A DNA stretch of 64,000 nucleotides from Arabidopsis thaliana. Lineage: Eukaryota > Streptophyta > Magnoliopsida > Brassicales > Brassicaceae. The position numbers and the translations under genes are program-made. Below are positions 10,102 through 20,765 of the stretch, in pieces (the first letter of the stretch is position 1; every line of letters starts with the position of its first letter). Below the pieces are notes generated by a model. It was not told where the DNA came from, did not search any database, and saw only the letters and a list, made by a program, of their open reading frames with translations. Location of the stretch: positions 15,259,261 to 15,323,260 of the forward strand of contig NC_003074.8 in assembly GCF_000001735.4 (NCBI RefSeq). The letters are read 5' to 3'.

Positions 10102-10603
10102 TGTTGGACATGAGCTTCACCCTCAACATATCATTTGGCCCAAACAGAGACTTAAGTGTTTAATGGGCTTGTTGTCTCCAACAATTTAGCCTATTAAACG
10201 CAAGGGGCAAAACGGTAATTTACAGGAGGAGCAGAAGAATCTTTAGGTTAAGAGGCTTGTCCTATAAATAATGCACTATTGGCGAAATAGTGACACAGAA
10301 GATAATACCCAGAGAATCAGAGCAATATTCGGACTAAAACTCTTTGTCTTTCGGTTCGTTTTTGTTCTCGGTTCGTTTTGTCTTCGGTTCGTTTTGTTCT
10401 CAGTTCGTTTTGTTCTCGGTTCGTTTTAGTTCACGGTTCGTTTTTTTCTCAATTCAAGTCGTGTTACGTTGCCGATCGATAGAAATCACTTGTAACTATT
10501 CAACCGGCCTGTTGTTTACCCTTCTCGTTCGTCAGCTAATAAAAGATACTTCGTCTTCCCGAAAATCCCTTACTTATTCATTGTTACAACCTCGGTACAA
10601 ACA
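10102..10603 (+). repeat. 3' LTR of the Tat element
   Basis: The LTR begins TGTTGGACAT and is taken to end TACAAACA (502 bp; the right end is judged from ACA alone). It has a TATA box (CCTATAAATA, 10261-10270). Downstream of that, at about 10345-10445, lie six short tandem copies of (C)TCGGTTCGTTTTGTT in the R/U5 part. Confidence 0.65.
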
Positions 10604-11674
10604 GCGTGCCACTAGTTATTCAAAGTGCTACTGTAAATGTGATATACCAAAAATACTCTTAATGAAATTACTTACGATTGGTACAACTAAGAGATGATAG
10701 TACAACTGGTTCAAACGATAGATTATGGGACAAGTGGAACAAATGGTATTACAGTATTACTAAACGATAATAGTACAACTGATATAATTTACATATAAAT
10801 AAGAACAACTGGTACAAATGGTTTTACTGAAAAAAAAGAAATTTTAATTCAAAACCCTAACACCGCCACCCTCTTTAATTCGCCTCTTCTTAACTTGTTT
10901 ATTGTTTCTCCCGTCACCTTTCTTCCTAGAAGTTTGTAGACTGTGTTCTTTGTTTCACCAAACGATTTCGCATTACAAAGGAGAAAATCATGAAGAGATA
11001 TTCATAGAGAAGAAGCATGAATAGAGATCTATGCTTTGTGAATCTTAGAAATCAATGGAAAAGAAACATGAAGAGAGATATATGAAGAAACGCAAAGAGA
11101 GATTGATGGAAAATAAAATATCTATGGAAAATAAGAGATCTAGAGTTTCATTGTGAAGATGATGGAGAAGACGAGAAATCTAAAATAATCAAAAAAAAAG
11201 AAGAAGAAGAAGAAGAGAAGAAGAAGGAGGCATGAAAAAAAAGAAAGAAGTGTAGATATGTTATTGGATTGGCAAAAGAAAGGATAAGAATACGTAAAAA
11301 CTAGATTAGGTTAAGGGGTTTTAGTCTTTTCATAATTATTGATTAAATTTCTTTAAATTTAATTTCTAAAATAGAAGGGATGGCAAAATAGAATAAGTTT
11401 TGCGAGAAGGTGGCATAATAGCAATTGTTCCTCTTGAGTTTATCATCTTATCATGAAGGCTGCAGTCACTTCCGCTAAACATCTTTCTATTATTGATTTC
11501 AAAGACATATTTCAATGTCTTTAAATCTCATATAATATATCAAAAGGTTTTATGCAAAAAACCACTCAAAGTAATTTTTATTTTTTGCAAGTCAAACCTC
11601 CAAATCAAATAAAGGCATGTCAATACCACGAAATCAAAAGTCACCCGCAATATATCCTTTCAATGTAGTTATGA
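10604..11674. other. AT-rich unassigned DNA
   Basis: No gene is seen. The first 230 bases hold irregular repeats of GTACAACTG. A GA-rich run (AAGAAGAAGAAG) lies at about 11196-11232. These look like decayed transposon or simple sequence. Confidence 0.6.
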
Positions 11675-12147
11675 TGTCCTCGATTTCATCATCTTGCGCT
11701 ATTATCATGAATCCCAAATTTTGTCCACCAATTGTTCTCATTTAAGGGTTTCGAATTTTATTTAGATTTTTCACCATCTATTTTGGTCCACAGATTAGTT
11801 GAGTGTTGTTGTCTTCACCTACACGTTTTCAATTGCATATAATAAATTTAAATAATATGTTATATGGGGACAAGTTCAGATTGAATGAGTAATAGAATTA
11901 GATCAGGATAAATTCAGATCGAATGTTGAACAAGATAATATGTTATAACTGGATATTTTGTTATTTTGGAATAGAATGAGAAAAAATTTAATAATCTAGG
12001 TCGGTGAAGACAATAATGGTCAACTAATCTGTGGACCAAAATAGATGGTAAAAAATATAAATAAAATCTGAAACCCTTAAATGAGAATAATTGGTGGACA
12101 ATATGTGGGATTTATGATAGTAGAGCAAGATGATGAAATCGGGGACA
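11675..12147. repeat. Fold-back inverted repeat, arms about 147 bp
   Basis: The left arm 11675-11821 is closely similar to the reverse complement of the right arm 12001-12147; both contain TTTGGTCCACAGATTAGTTG or its complement. A 179-bp spacer separates them. Arm identity looks like about 85-90% by eye. No coding sequence lies inside. It may be a fold-back/MITE-type element, but no target-site duplication was found. Confidence 0.7.
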
Positions 12148-12627
12148 AGATCTACACGCAATAGATGAATTTCCAATCGGGGACAAGATATGGAGACAAA
12201 AACGAAAGTTAATTGTTTAATCTCAAGAGATATAATGTTTCTTGGTTAAAGCACACATATTTCGAGGGAAGAGAGATAAATAAAGAGGGAAAATAAATAG
12301 GGATGAAATATAAATATAGAAGAGATAAATAGGCAAGATAAATAAGAAAGGCAAATTGGTAATTTCAAAGACTAAATGTGGTAGGAGTTGAAAGGAAATT
12401 GTAAATGTGGTAGATTTTGAAAGAAATTGGGGAAATTTGGTATTTGTTGTAGTTTTCTCTTTTTTTTTTTTTTTTTTTTTGAATCTAGTGTTAAATTATA
12501 TTCAAAAGTAAAATAACTGTTTTACATCAAGTGCAGCATTTTTTGAGAGTTTAAGCTAAATCAATTACAATCCTATTTAATTTAAATAAATTAAACTCTT
12601 GAAGCAAACCAAGTTTGAAGACTAGTG

Positions 12628-15600
12628 TCATATCTCTTGTCTCCCTTGAACAGAAGTGAAGAAAGGGTTCAGATCCTCTCCATGTATCCTCCCATTCCGT
12701 TCTTTCCAGATTGCGTATATAACCACCTGAAATACATACCGAGCTAGAAACCCTTCTACATGTTTACGTCGGCATGAGAGATAGACGATGTTCGTGTGCC
12801 AATCCGTTGAAAAATGAGACCCAAAAATATTCCTTGCTAGATTTGTCCATATGGCCGCAAAATAACCGCATTCAAAGAAGAGATGATCTCGGGTCTCTAG
12901 AGTATTATTGTAGAGAATACAATGCCCTGGAGCTCCCACATTCCAATGCATCGTCCGGTTCCTTGTAGATAATCTGTTGTGAGCTGCCAACCAAACACAG
13001 AAAGAGTATTTAGGGGTACCTTGAGAGAACCATACTTCTCGATGCCAATTAACCGTGGGTGAACCGGTTCTGAGATTATGCCAAGTATCTTTTGTAGAAA
13101 AATGTGCTCTATAAATATCATTATCCCCTTTACATAACACTATATCTGCTGCTTCCCTTTGATTCTCACAATGCAACACAAGTGCATTTTCTATATCCAT
13201 AAGCAGATCTTCTCTGTGTCGTCGTCTCCGGCGATTAGCCCACGCCTCTGCCACCGTCATTTGCCATCCAATACCCATATCAACAACACCACGTTCACCT
13301 ACAAGATCAGAAAGACGACCCAAGGCACACCACTGATCATGCCAAAAGGAGGTCGTTTGTCCATTCTTCACTTCTACTTTAAACAACGAGCTCGCCACTT
13401 CTCGATATTTAAGCAGCTTTCTCCATATCCATGATCCTGAACTTGAATGCTTTATGGACCAAAAAGATCTCCGTTTTAGTAAGTTAGCCTCAATCCATTT
13501 ACCCCACAAAGAATTACCATGAGAGACAATTTTCCAAATCAACTTCAGACAACAAACATCATTCGCCTCTTTTAAGCACCTTAGTCCCAGTCCACCCTCT
13601 TGCCTTGGTTTACAAACCACCTCCCAAACCACCTTTGCCTTCTTTCGATTCATATCCGGACCCGACCACAGGAACGACGAACACAGTTTATTTATTTCTC
13701 GAATACACTCTCGTGGAAGCCGAAAAGCAGCCAGCCAGAAATTACACAACCTCCACAAAACTGAACTAATAAGGTTAAACCGACCTACAAAGGAGAGAAA
13801 TCTTGCAGTCCAAGTGCCAATACGTTTCCTGATTTTCTCAAGGAGTGGAGAGTAATCTGCGGCTGAAAGACGTTTCGTAACAAGCGGAAGACCGAGATAA
13901 CGAACAGGAAGAGAACCCACTTCAAAAGGAAAATTCTCTGCAATTTGTTGATGACCGTTTGCTGGAGAGCCGGCTAAAAACAGAGTAGATTTCTCCATAC
14001 TAATTTTTAAACCGGACCAAACAGCAAACTCATTGAAAACTTTAACCACACCCTCAATTGATCGAATCTTGCCATCAGTTAGGATCATCTGCAAAACTTA
14101 AATGCGTTAGTCCAATGTTCTTGCAACCAGGATGGTAACCAAACTGTTTTACGCCTGCTGCCTTGTCCAACATTTTAGAGAGGACATCCATACTAATAGC
14201 AAATAAGTATGGTGATAGAGAACAACCCTGCCGGAGACCACGAGTGCTATTAAAATAGCCCGCTAGTTCGCCATTTACTTGAACCGAAAAAGAAGCAGTA
14301 GTGATACACAAGGTGATCCAGTGAATGAAGATCGGGGAGAAATTCATAGCACTAAGCGTATTCTGTAGGATTGAGCATTGAACAGAGTCAAACGCTTTCG
14401 AAATATCAACTTTTATAGCACAACGAGCTGAAATGGTGTCCTTGTGATAATCCTTCACTAACTCCGTGGCTAACAACAAATTTTCAATAAGGAGACGATC
14501 TTTCACAAAAGCTGATTGGTTGCTGGCTATGAAGTTAGGGAGCAATAACTTGAGACGGTTTGCAATTATTTTTGAAATGACCTTGTAGATCACATTACAA
14601 CAGGAGATGGGTCGGTAATCCTTCATTTCTTTAGCCTCTTGCTTCTTAGGGATCAAAGCTAAAATTGTTGAGTTGATACCTTTTGGTAAGAATCCTTTCA
14701 CAAAGAAGGATTGAATCGCTATAGTGAACTCAGTACCGATGATATCACATGTTGACTTAAAGAATTCCGAAGTATAGCCGTCAGGGCCCGGCGACTTATC
14801 GTTTGGCATAGAGAAAAGCACCTTTTTTATTTCCTCCCCTGACACTAGACGCGTAAGCATCGCATTGTCCTGCTCAGAACATCGAAAAGGTAATAGAGTT
14901 TGTAATTCCTCAACCGTGATCCCCTCATAGTCGTTTGGAACATGCTGCAAAAACTCTCAAAAGAATCTCTCAGCTTCCATCTTTATCTCCTCTGCATTTG
15001 CCGTGACAACCCCATTTGGACACTCGATCTCTCTAATTGAGTTCTGTGCTTCCCGAGTCTTGACTGCTCTGTGAAAACTCTTATTATTTTTATCCCCTAC
15101 ATCCAGCCAGTGAATTTTCGATTTTTGCTTAAGGTATCTCTCCTCTAAACCTGCAACCAAATCCCATCGATTATAAGCAATATTTTCTTCTTCCATGTTC
15201 CTTTGAGAAGGATTTTGCAGATTCTGTTATTGCTTTTGACAAAGCTGCTCAAAAGCTTCCCTTGCTTTGACCACCAAGTTTCCCATTGTGTCCTTGGCGA
15301 GATTCCTAATTTTCGGTTTAAGCAACTTTAGTTTCTTTGAGAAACGAAACAAAGATGATGTAGATAAAAAAATCGGTTCTGTCTCCCTCCAGAAGTTATC
15401 TACCATTGGTTTAAACTCCACCATATCCGCTATCACGTTAACAAACTTGAATGGCTTTCTCTTCCTTAGCAAAGTCGCATCAGTGGCAATAATACTAATT
15501 CGACAGCGCAAATGGTCTGAGCACCCCCCTGCCTCAAACACATTATATGACTGTGGAAAAGTTTGCGTCCATTTCTCATTGACCAGAACTCTATCCAACT

Positions 15601-16201
15601 TCTTTAAGATGAGATCATTTTCTCTCTTATTACACCACGTATAAACTGGACCATGAGATGTTTGATCGGTAAAAGAGCAGTAATTCACCACTGATTGAAA
15701 GTCTCTCATACCCGACGGTATGACAGGATTAACTTCAGCTCTAGAGTGTTCCGCCATGTCTAAGATCTCATTAAAATCTCCATAAATTAACCAAGGCTTG
15801 CTACTAATGATTGGAGAGTCAAAGTGATCTCTCAACTCACCCCATAACACCTTTCTTTCCTCAGGGAAGTTGGAGGCATAAACAAAAGAGCAAAAGAATT
15901 CTTCATCACTTTCTGCTAACTTAGCTGCACATGTTATCATTTGACCACTTTTATAAAAAGGAGTCAGCCGAACACTATCTCTCCACAGAACCCAAATACG
16001 TCCTCTGCTATTATATTCGTAATTTGTCAAAAGTGACCAATTCGAAAATAACGTACTACTCACCCAAGACATCTTACTCTCCTTTATTCTTGTTTCAAGC
16101 AAACAACCAAACTGAAATTTTTGACCTTCTAACCACTTTTTTACAACGGAATGCTTTGATGATTTATTTAAGCCCCTGACATTCCAGAAAAAACTCGACA
16201 T
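12628..16201 (-). pseudogene. LINE-1 ORF2: endonuclease, reverse transcriptase, zf-RVT (broken)
   Basis: The start ATG at 16201 overlaps the ORF1 stop (TAATG). The first domain is an APE-type endonuclease (NVRGLN, LLETRI, YGDFNEIL, and GGCSDHLRC for the C-terminal SDH motif). The RT follows (NKSPGPDGYTSEFF, LIPKKQEAKEMKDYRPISCCN, KVDISKAFDSV, GLRQGCSLSPYLF, FADD). The C-terminal zinc-binding domain (zf-RVT) lies near 12800-13060. No RNase H domain is seen. Lesions: TAA at 15227-15229, TGA at 14957-14959, and a small deletion with frameshift at about 14085, just after the catalytic FADD. ORF2 nicks target DNA and primes reverse transcription; this copy cannot make it. Confidence 0.9.
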
Positions 16202-17733
16202 TAATGATGATGAGGAGGGATCTTATTGCCTTGATCCCGGACAGGCTCTTTCTTCAAATGAGTATTTCCCTGAGGGATCACTTTGTGAGCAGTTTTTGAT
16301 CCCCGTGGCTGTTGTTTTCTTGTCGGGTGAGATGACTTTGGGCAACGGTTTCTCCCACCTACCCCAGAAATGTCACTTGTTTGAAAATCTGTTTCCACTG
16401 CTTTCTCTGTTACCATACTTTGTCCCACAACATTTATCTCACTTGTTGTAGTCACAACTATTTCGTCCTCCCTTATGTCCTCCTGAACACTAAGAGGAGC
16501 ATAAGGATTCGATAATAATGAGACTTCCCCAAATTTTAAAACCTCACTGTTTTTCATCGGACTCTTTGTGGTCTTCAGCGGAGATATCCAACCTTGATCT
16601 GTTTTTGTATTGGACTGTACCTTAGTTTCCAGAGCAACACTCACCCCAGACTGAGATGGGAGATTGTTAAACAATTCCTCAACCACCTTTGTTGACACAT
16701 GCGCTTCCTCAACAACAATTTTTTGTGGCTCCTTCTCAGACACTGGAGAATTGTTCAGAGTCGATGTAGGCTTCTGCTTTTCCAGAAGACATGAATCTCG
16801 TAAATGTCCCCACTTCTTACAAACCTGACAATGTGGCGAAAGCCAAGGGTAGGAATAGTGTATCACAGCATCCAGCTCTCCTTCCTCTTCACCGGACAAG
16901 ATATACTCCTTTGGTAGATCCTTTGTCAAATCCGCTTCGACTAAAATCTTAGCCTCCTCAAAACTTTCACATGCTTCTGTTTTTGGATGTAAGCGCACCG
17001 GTTTACCTACAACACTTGCGAGAAACTCAAGCCCTTTGTCTGTAAACATTGTTAACGGAACGTTTGAAAGAGTAACCCATAGCGGAATGGATTTCAAAGC
17101 CGGTTGAACATCCTCTGAGTATGGAGTCCATTTTGATATTATCATTGGAAGACCCATGATATTCCACATACGCCTATTCAGAATTCTATGTCTCATTGCT
17201 TCATTCCGAACACGAAACTTAACAGTTGATTCATTAACCTCCAACACGTCTATTAAAGTGGACTTGTCACCCAGCCTCCAAATTTTATTCACGATCATGT
17301 GGATTTTGCCAACATGCGGTGCTTTTGAATTTAGAATATTCCCAACCAAAAAATCTTCCCAAAGTGGTTTTGCACCCAAAAACACCTCCTTTGGTACAAC
17401 CACTTTTTCCTGTCCATCGACTTCTACAACTTCGAACTTCTGTTTTGTGAAAGACCGCTTTTGCGCCGCTTGCAACCAAGATTTCTTTGTTACATGCGAC
17501 GTTCCTCGACTAGCCTCTGAAGTAGCTTCCTGAGACTCCCCAACACCTAAAATCGACTTCCCTAAAACCAAACTGTCACTATTAGATCCCAAACCATCCT
17601 CCTTCTGATGACTCTCAACAATCTTCTCAGGACCATCGATTTGCTTGTGAACAACCACGCTTAGATCAGAGATCTGCAGTAAACCTTTCTCCCCAGTCAC
17701 CGGCGGAGGCTGAGAAGCCACCAGCGGCTCCAT
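16201..17733 (-). CDS. LINE-1 ORF1 protein (DUF4283-like plus CCHC zinc knuckle), intact
   Basis: This is an uninterrupted 510-residue frame, the best-preserved gene of the element. The N-terminal 90 residues are low in complexity. A conserved central block follows (about residues 120-280), with LWEDFLVGN, NKIWRLGDK, RRMWNIMGLP and IPLWVTLSNVP, typical of the DUF4283 region of plant LINE/zinc-knuckle proteins. Near residue 300 a CCHC knuckle (CQVCKKWGHLRDSC) is predicted to bind nucleic acid. The protein is the expected RNA-binding partner of the ORF2 enzyme. The ATG at 17733 is preceded by a short leader within the element and gives the full conserved region. Its stop shares a base with the ORF2 start. 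Confidence 0.9.
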   Translation of the reverse strand: MEPLVASQPPPVTGEKGLLQISDLSVVVHKQIDGPEKIVESHQKEDGLGSNSDSLVLGKSILGVGESQEATSEASRGTSHVTKKSWLQAAQKRSFTKQKFEVVEVDGQEKVVVPKEVFLGAKPLWEDFLVGNILNSKAPHVGKIHMIVNKIWRLGDKSTLIDVLEVNESTVKFRVRNEAMRHRILNRRMWNIMGLPMIISKWTPYSEDVQPALKSIPLWVTLSNVPLTMFTDKGLEFLASVVGKPVRLHPKTEACESFEEAKILVEADLTKDLPKEYILSGEEEGELDAVIHYSYPWLSPHCQVCKKWGHLRDSCLLEKQKPTSTLNNSPVSEKEPQKIVVEEAHVSTKVVEELFNNLPSQSGVSVALETKVQSNTKTDQGWISPLKTTKSPMKNSEVLKFGEVSLLSNPYAPLSVQEDIREDEIVVTTTSEINVVGQSMVTEKAVETDFQTSDISGVGGRNRCPKSSHPTRKQQPRGSKTAHKVIPQGNTHLKKEPVRDQGNKIPPHHH

Positions 17734-17836
17734 ACTTGCTCGAGACGCAAAGAAACCCTAATCGCTTTTGAAATCGCCCTCCACGTCAGCAGAGACAAAA
17801 GTTTAATTATTATAGCTCTTTTGTTGTAGTTTTCTC

Positions 17837-19466
17837 AATATTCAAATATACTTATTTAATTAACTTAAGAATGTAAGAATGTAACTTAAAGTGACAACAT
17901 CGACACATAATGTTTTTCAATCCATTTAACAAGACATTCTACATTAGATAAATGCATGACAAATCCAAGATAATTTGTTCATTAACAAAATCTTCGTGAC
18001 AAATAATACACATCATGTCGGTTTTTATACGCATTGCTTTTATTTGCTATGAAGATTAACATTTGCAAATAATCAATTCAATTAAAGTAACATGTTTTGG
18101 TATATATTCTAGGCCGGAATCAAAGAAACGTGAATTGCTTCTTGGTGCAAAATATCATTATCGAAATAGAAATCTTGATCAAAATGCATCGTTAATGAAA
18201 ATATTAAAATGCATTAAGGTGAGTATTTAGTTGAAAAAGTAAGTTCACTAGCAATTAATAAGGATGAAATTCCTTTTAATAGCATGTACTTCTACAAATT
18301 TTAGGCTTTCATCCATAATCGATTAAAATTCTTTTCTTCTTACAAATAAATCTCGCGAAATAAAATCAACTACATTCAAATAAAATAACTTGAATTATAT
18401 TTGGAATTATAACAGTCAAACCGCCGCAAGCATTACTCTAAAGGTTCGTCGACATTAAAGCTAGAAAATAATATTTAATACCATTTCAAATAATCTTTAA
18501 AGATTACAATATGCAATACAAAAGAAAAAATTATGCTATTATATTTCATTATAAAATAATTGATCAAATGAATCCACACAAAATTTGACAAAATACACAC
18601 AATTTTAATTTATTAGTACCTAAATCCATCCATTCTCAATATATAACACAATAAGATAAATAAACATGTATTTGGTACTCAAACATCCATAAAATAAAAT
18701 AACATATTTTATAAGAAAATACCCTAAAAATATAGAATAAACATGGGGATGAAAGAAATATGAATTATGTTTTTCTCACTGAAAATAATCCATTTATAGG
18801 GATTGAACAAGGCATGATTCGAAATCTAAGTTTTCTAACATAGTAATGATAAAAGCATTTGTTTATAAGCAAAATCCTTTAGAAAAAAAATAGAAAGTCG
18901 CAAATCTACATATTTTATAAAATAAAACATAAATTCAGAAGATTTATTTTTTTTCAAAATTTAAAAGAAAACTTACAAAATAGAAAGGAATAAGAATTTT
19001 GATAGATATTTTTAATAAAAAGTTGTGATTTTCATGAAGGATATATATTAAAATGATAAATATTGTAGGGGTTTAATTTAACAAACTTATCTCTTCTAAA
19101 CTATGTAATTATTAGTTTGGGTTCTTGACCAAAAGTCACTTCTCTAAATTTTACTACGGTATATTATTCAAATCAAATTAAAATAATGATATAAATTTGT
19201 AACTTATTTTTGGATGTTGTCGAGCTACATAATTTGGGGAATTATGTCATATAATTAGTATACTTTAAAAAATATATATAATATTAATTATATTCAAAGA
19301 AAATTAAAAGCTTTTTTATAAATAAATGTAAAGTGTTTTTTAAAAAGCTATATCCTACTCTATTATTTGGGGAGTTCGTTTTAGAAATAAAATTGATTTT
19401 ATTAATTAATTACATATTAATGCCATTAAAAAATCAATTCAACCTTAGTTTCTAAAAACAACAATA
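17837..19466. other. Very AT-rich unassigned DNA
   Basis: No frame of note and no clear repeat structure is visible between LINE-1 and the Helitron start. Confidence 0.6.
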
Positions 19467-19994
19467 TCTATCTATTAAACACACGGGTAAATGAATAATC
19501 AAACGAATATTTTTCTAATAGGTATATACCATATATTTCTACGATAATCTTAATAGTTTACTTTAATCCAAAATCTTCAAAATCTTAAGAAATATTTTTC
19601 TACAATAATCGCCATATGGCCCATATCTTCCTCTTAACAGATTATATTCTATTCAACAAATAATATTCCTTCTACCATAAATTGAATTTGAAAATACCAT
19701 AAATTGTAAGAAACGGGATAAATTATATTCTTTTTCATGATAAACACATAGATATTATTAAATAAAAGTTAAGTTAAGTTATTCGTTGTGCCTGAATATA
19801 TAAATTCTCAAACGTTTTGCATTTTCTCACAAAGATACGTTTGCAATTATTTGTCTTGCTATATCTTCCTCTTAACAAATAATATTTCATATAACAAATA
19901 TTATTGCTTCTACCAGAATATTTCACTAACTAATTTATGCTAACAAACTTATCAAATCGAAGATCTCTATCTATCTAATCCACCCAGCACTTAT

Positions 19995-20002
19995 TATAAA
20001 TA
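19995..20002 (+). promoter_or_regulatory. Possible TATA box of the Helitron gene
   Basis: TATAAATA lies 84 bp before the first ATG of the RPA-like segment. This is a motif-and-position prediction. Confidence 0.4.
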
Positions 20003-20085
20003 AACGTCCAGAGTAGGAATACCTTCACGATGTCAATGTGCCTTCTCTCATAAACCAATTCATTACTCACTACAAAACCAAACAA

Positions 20086-20765
20086 AATGGGTGAAGTGAG
20101 TCCATACACAGCTATCAAAAACTTGAAACATTTCAAAACCTCTTGGTGTATTCAAGTTAAAATTCTTCATGCGTGAAATCATTATACCAAGGGTTCTCGG
20201 ATGTCTTATGAAATGATGTTAGCAGATGAGGATGTAAGTATTTTAGGCTTTACAAGTTGTCTATAATCTTAATGGTTGTCTTTTATTGTTTTCAGCTCTC
20301 GCATTCACATTTTCTTATGCTATTTTCAGGGAAACAAAATTCAAGCAGGAATAAAAAAGAACATCTACTCAAACTACAGAGGTATGTGAAGATAGGAGAC
20401 TGGAAAATCATCGAGGAATTTTCAGTGACTAAGGCGACATGACTATACCGATCAACAACTCATCCATACAGAATAAATATCCAAAGCTCTACTCGATTCT
20501 CCAACTCTTCAACAATTTCAGACGAGATTTGGCTTGATTTGGTGAATTTTAATGATGTGCTAAGTGTAACTTTAGATCAAAACAAGCTGGTTGGTGAGTG
20601 AAATTTCCAATGATGAACTCTTTTAGTCTTTGTATATATAACATAGATTAGTTATTACTCTCATTTATTGACTTTGTATATTACTCTTTATATAGATGTA
20701 ATTGGTTATCTTGTGAATGTTGGAAAAATCCAACTCTTGGATGTACAAGGCAAACCTACCAACCA
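20086..20765 (+). pseudogene. RPA1-like OB-fold segment of the Helitron
   Basis: From ATG at 20086 the translation reads TSWCIQVKILHA, then after a likely intron (donor GTAAGT at 20233) GNKIQAGIKKN, VKIGDWKIIEEFSVT, THPYRINIQ and, after another intron, VIGYLVNVGKIQLLDVQGKPT. This is the ssDNA-binding OB-fold pattern of the RPA large subunit (DUF223-like) seen in Arabidopsis RPA1-like proteins and in plant Helitrons. A stop follows LHA, and a frameshift occurs near 20380. RPA-like proteins are thought to assist rolling-circle transposition by coating single strands. The segment runs straight into Rep coding sequence and may have been fused to it. Confidence 0.65.

Larger units (their letters stand above)
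4538..10603 (+). mobile_element. Tat-lineage Ty3/gypsy retrotransposon, 3' half
   Basis: The fragment has integrase on the plus strand, an A-rich tract, a multi-exon gene on the minus strand, a 50-bp tandem repeat, a polypurine tract and a 502-bp 3' LTR. An antisense gene between pol and the 3' LTR is known from the Tat lineage (Retand, Atlantys-like elements). The 5' part is absent, cut off by the Athila-1 LTR at 4537. Confidence 0.8.
12460..17819 (-). mobile_element. L1-type LINE (LINE-1), full length
   Basis: Read on the minus strand, the order is an 86-bp 5' leader, ORF1, ORF2 and a poly(A) tail, seen as a T-run at 12460-12480. A perfect 17-bp target-site duplication TTTGTTGTAGTTTTCTC flanks it (12443-12459 and 17820-17836). 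Because it ends at this duplication, the 5' end is complete or nearly so. The family is the plant L1 clade (ATLINE/Ta11-like). It shares its design with LINE-2 at 48009-53437. Confidence 0.93.

Noticed and set aside
13159..13434. Plus-strand frames across LINE-1 (also 15267-15644, 17156-17533)
   Set aside because: Complement of conserved LINE ORF2/ORF1 coding sequence.
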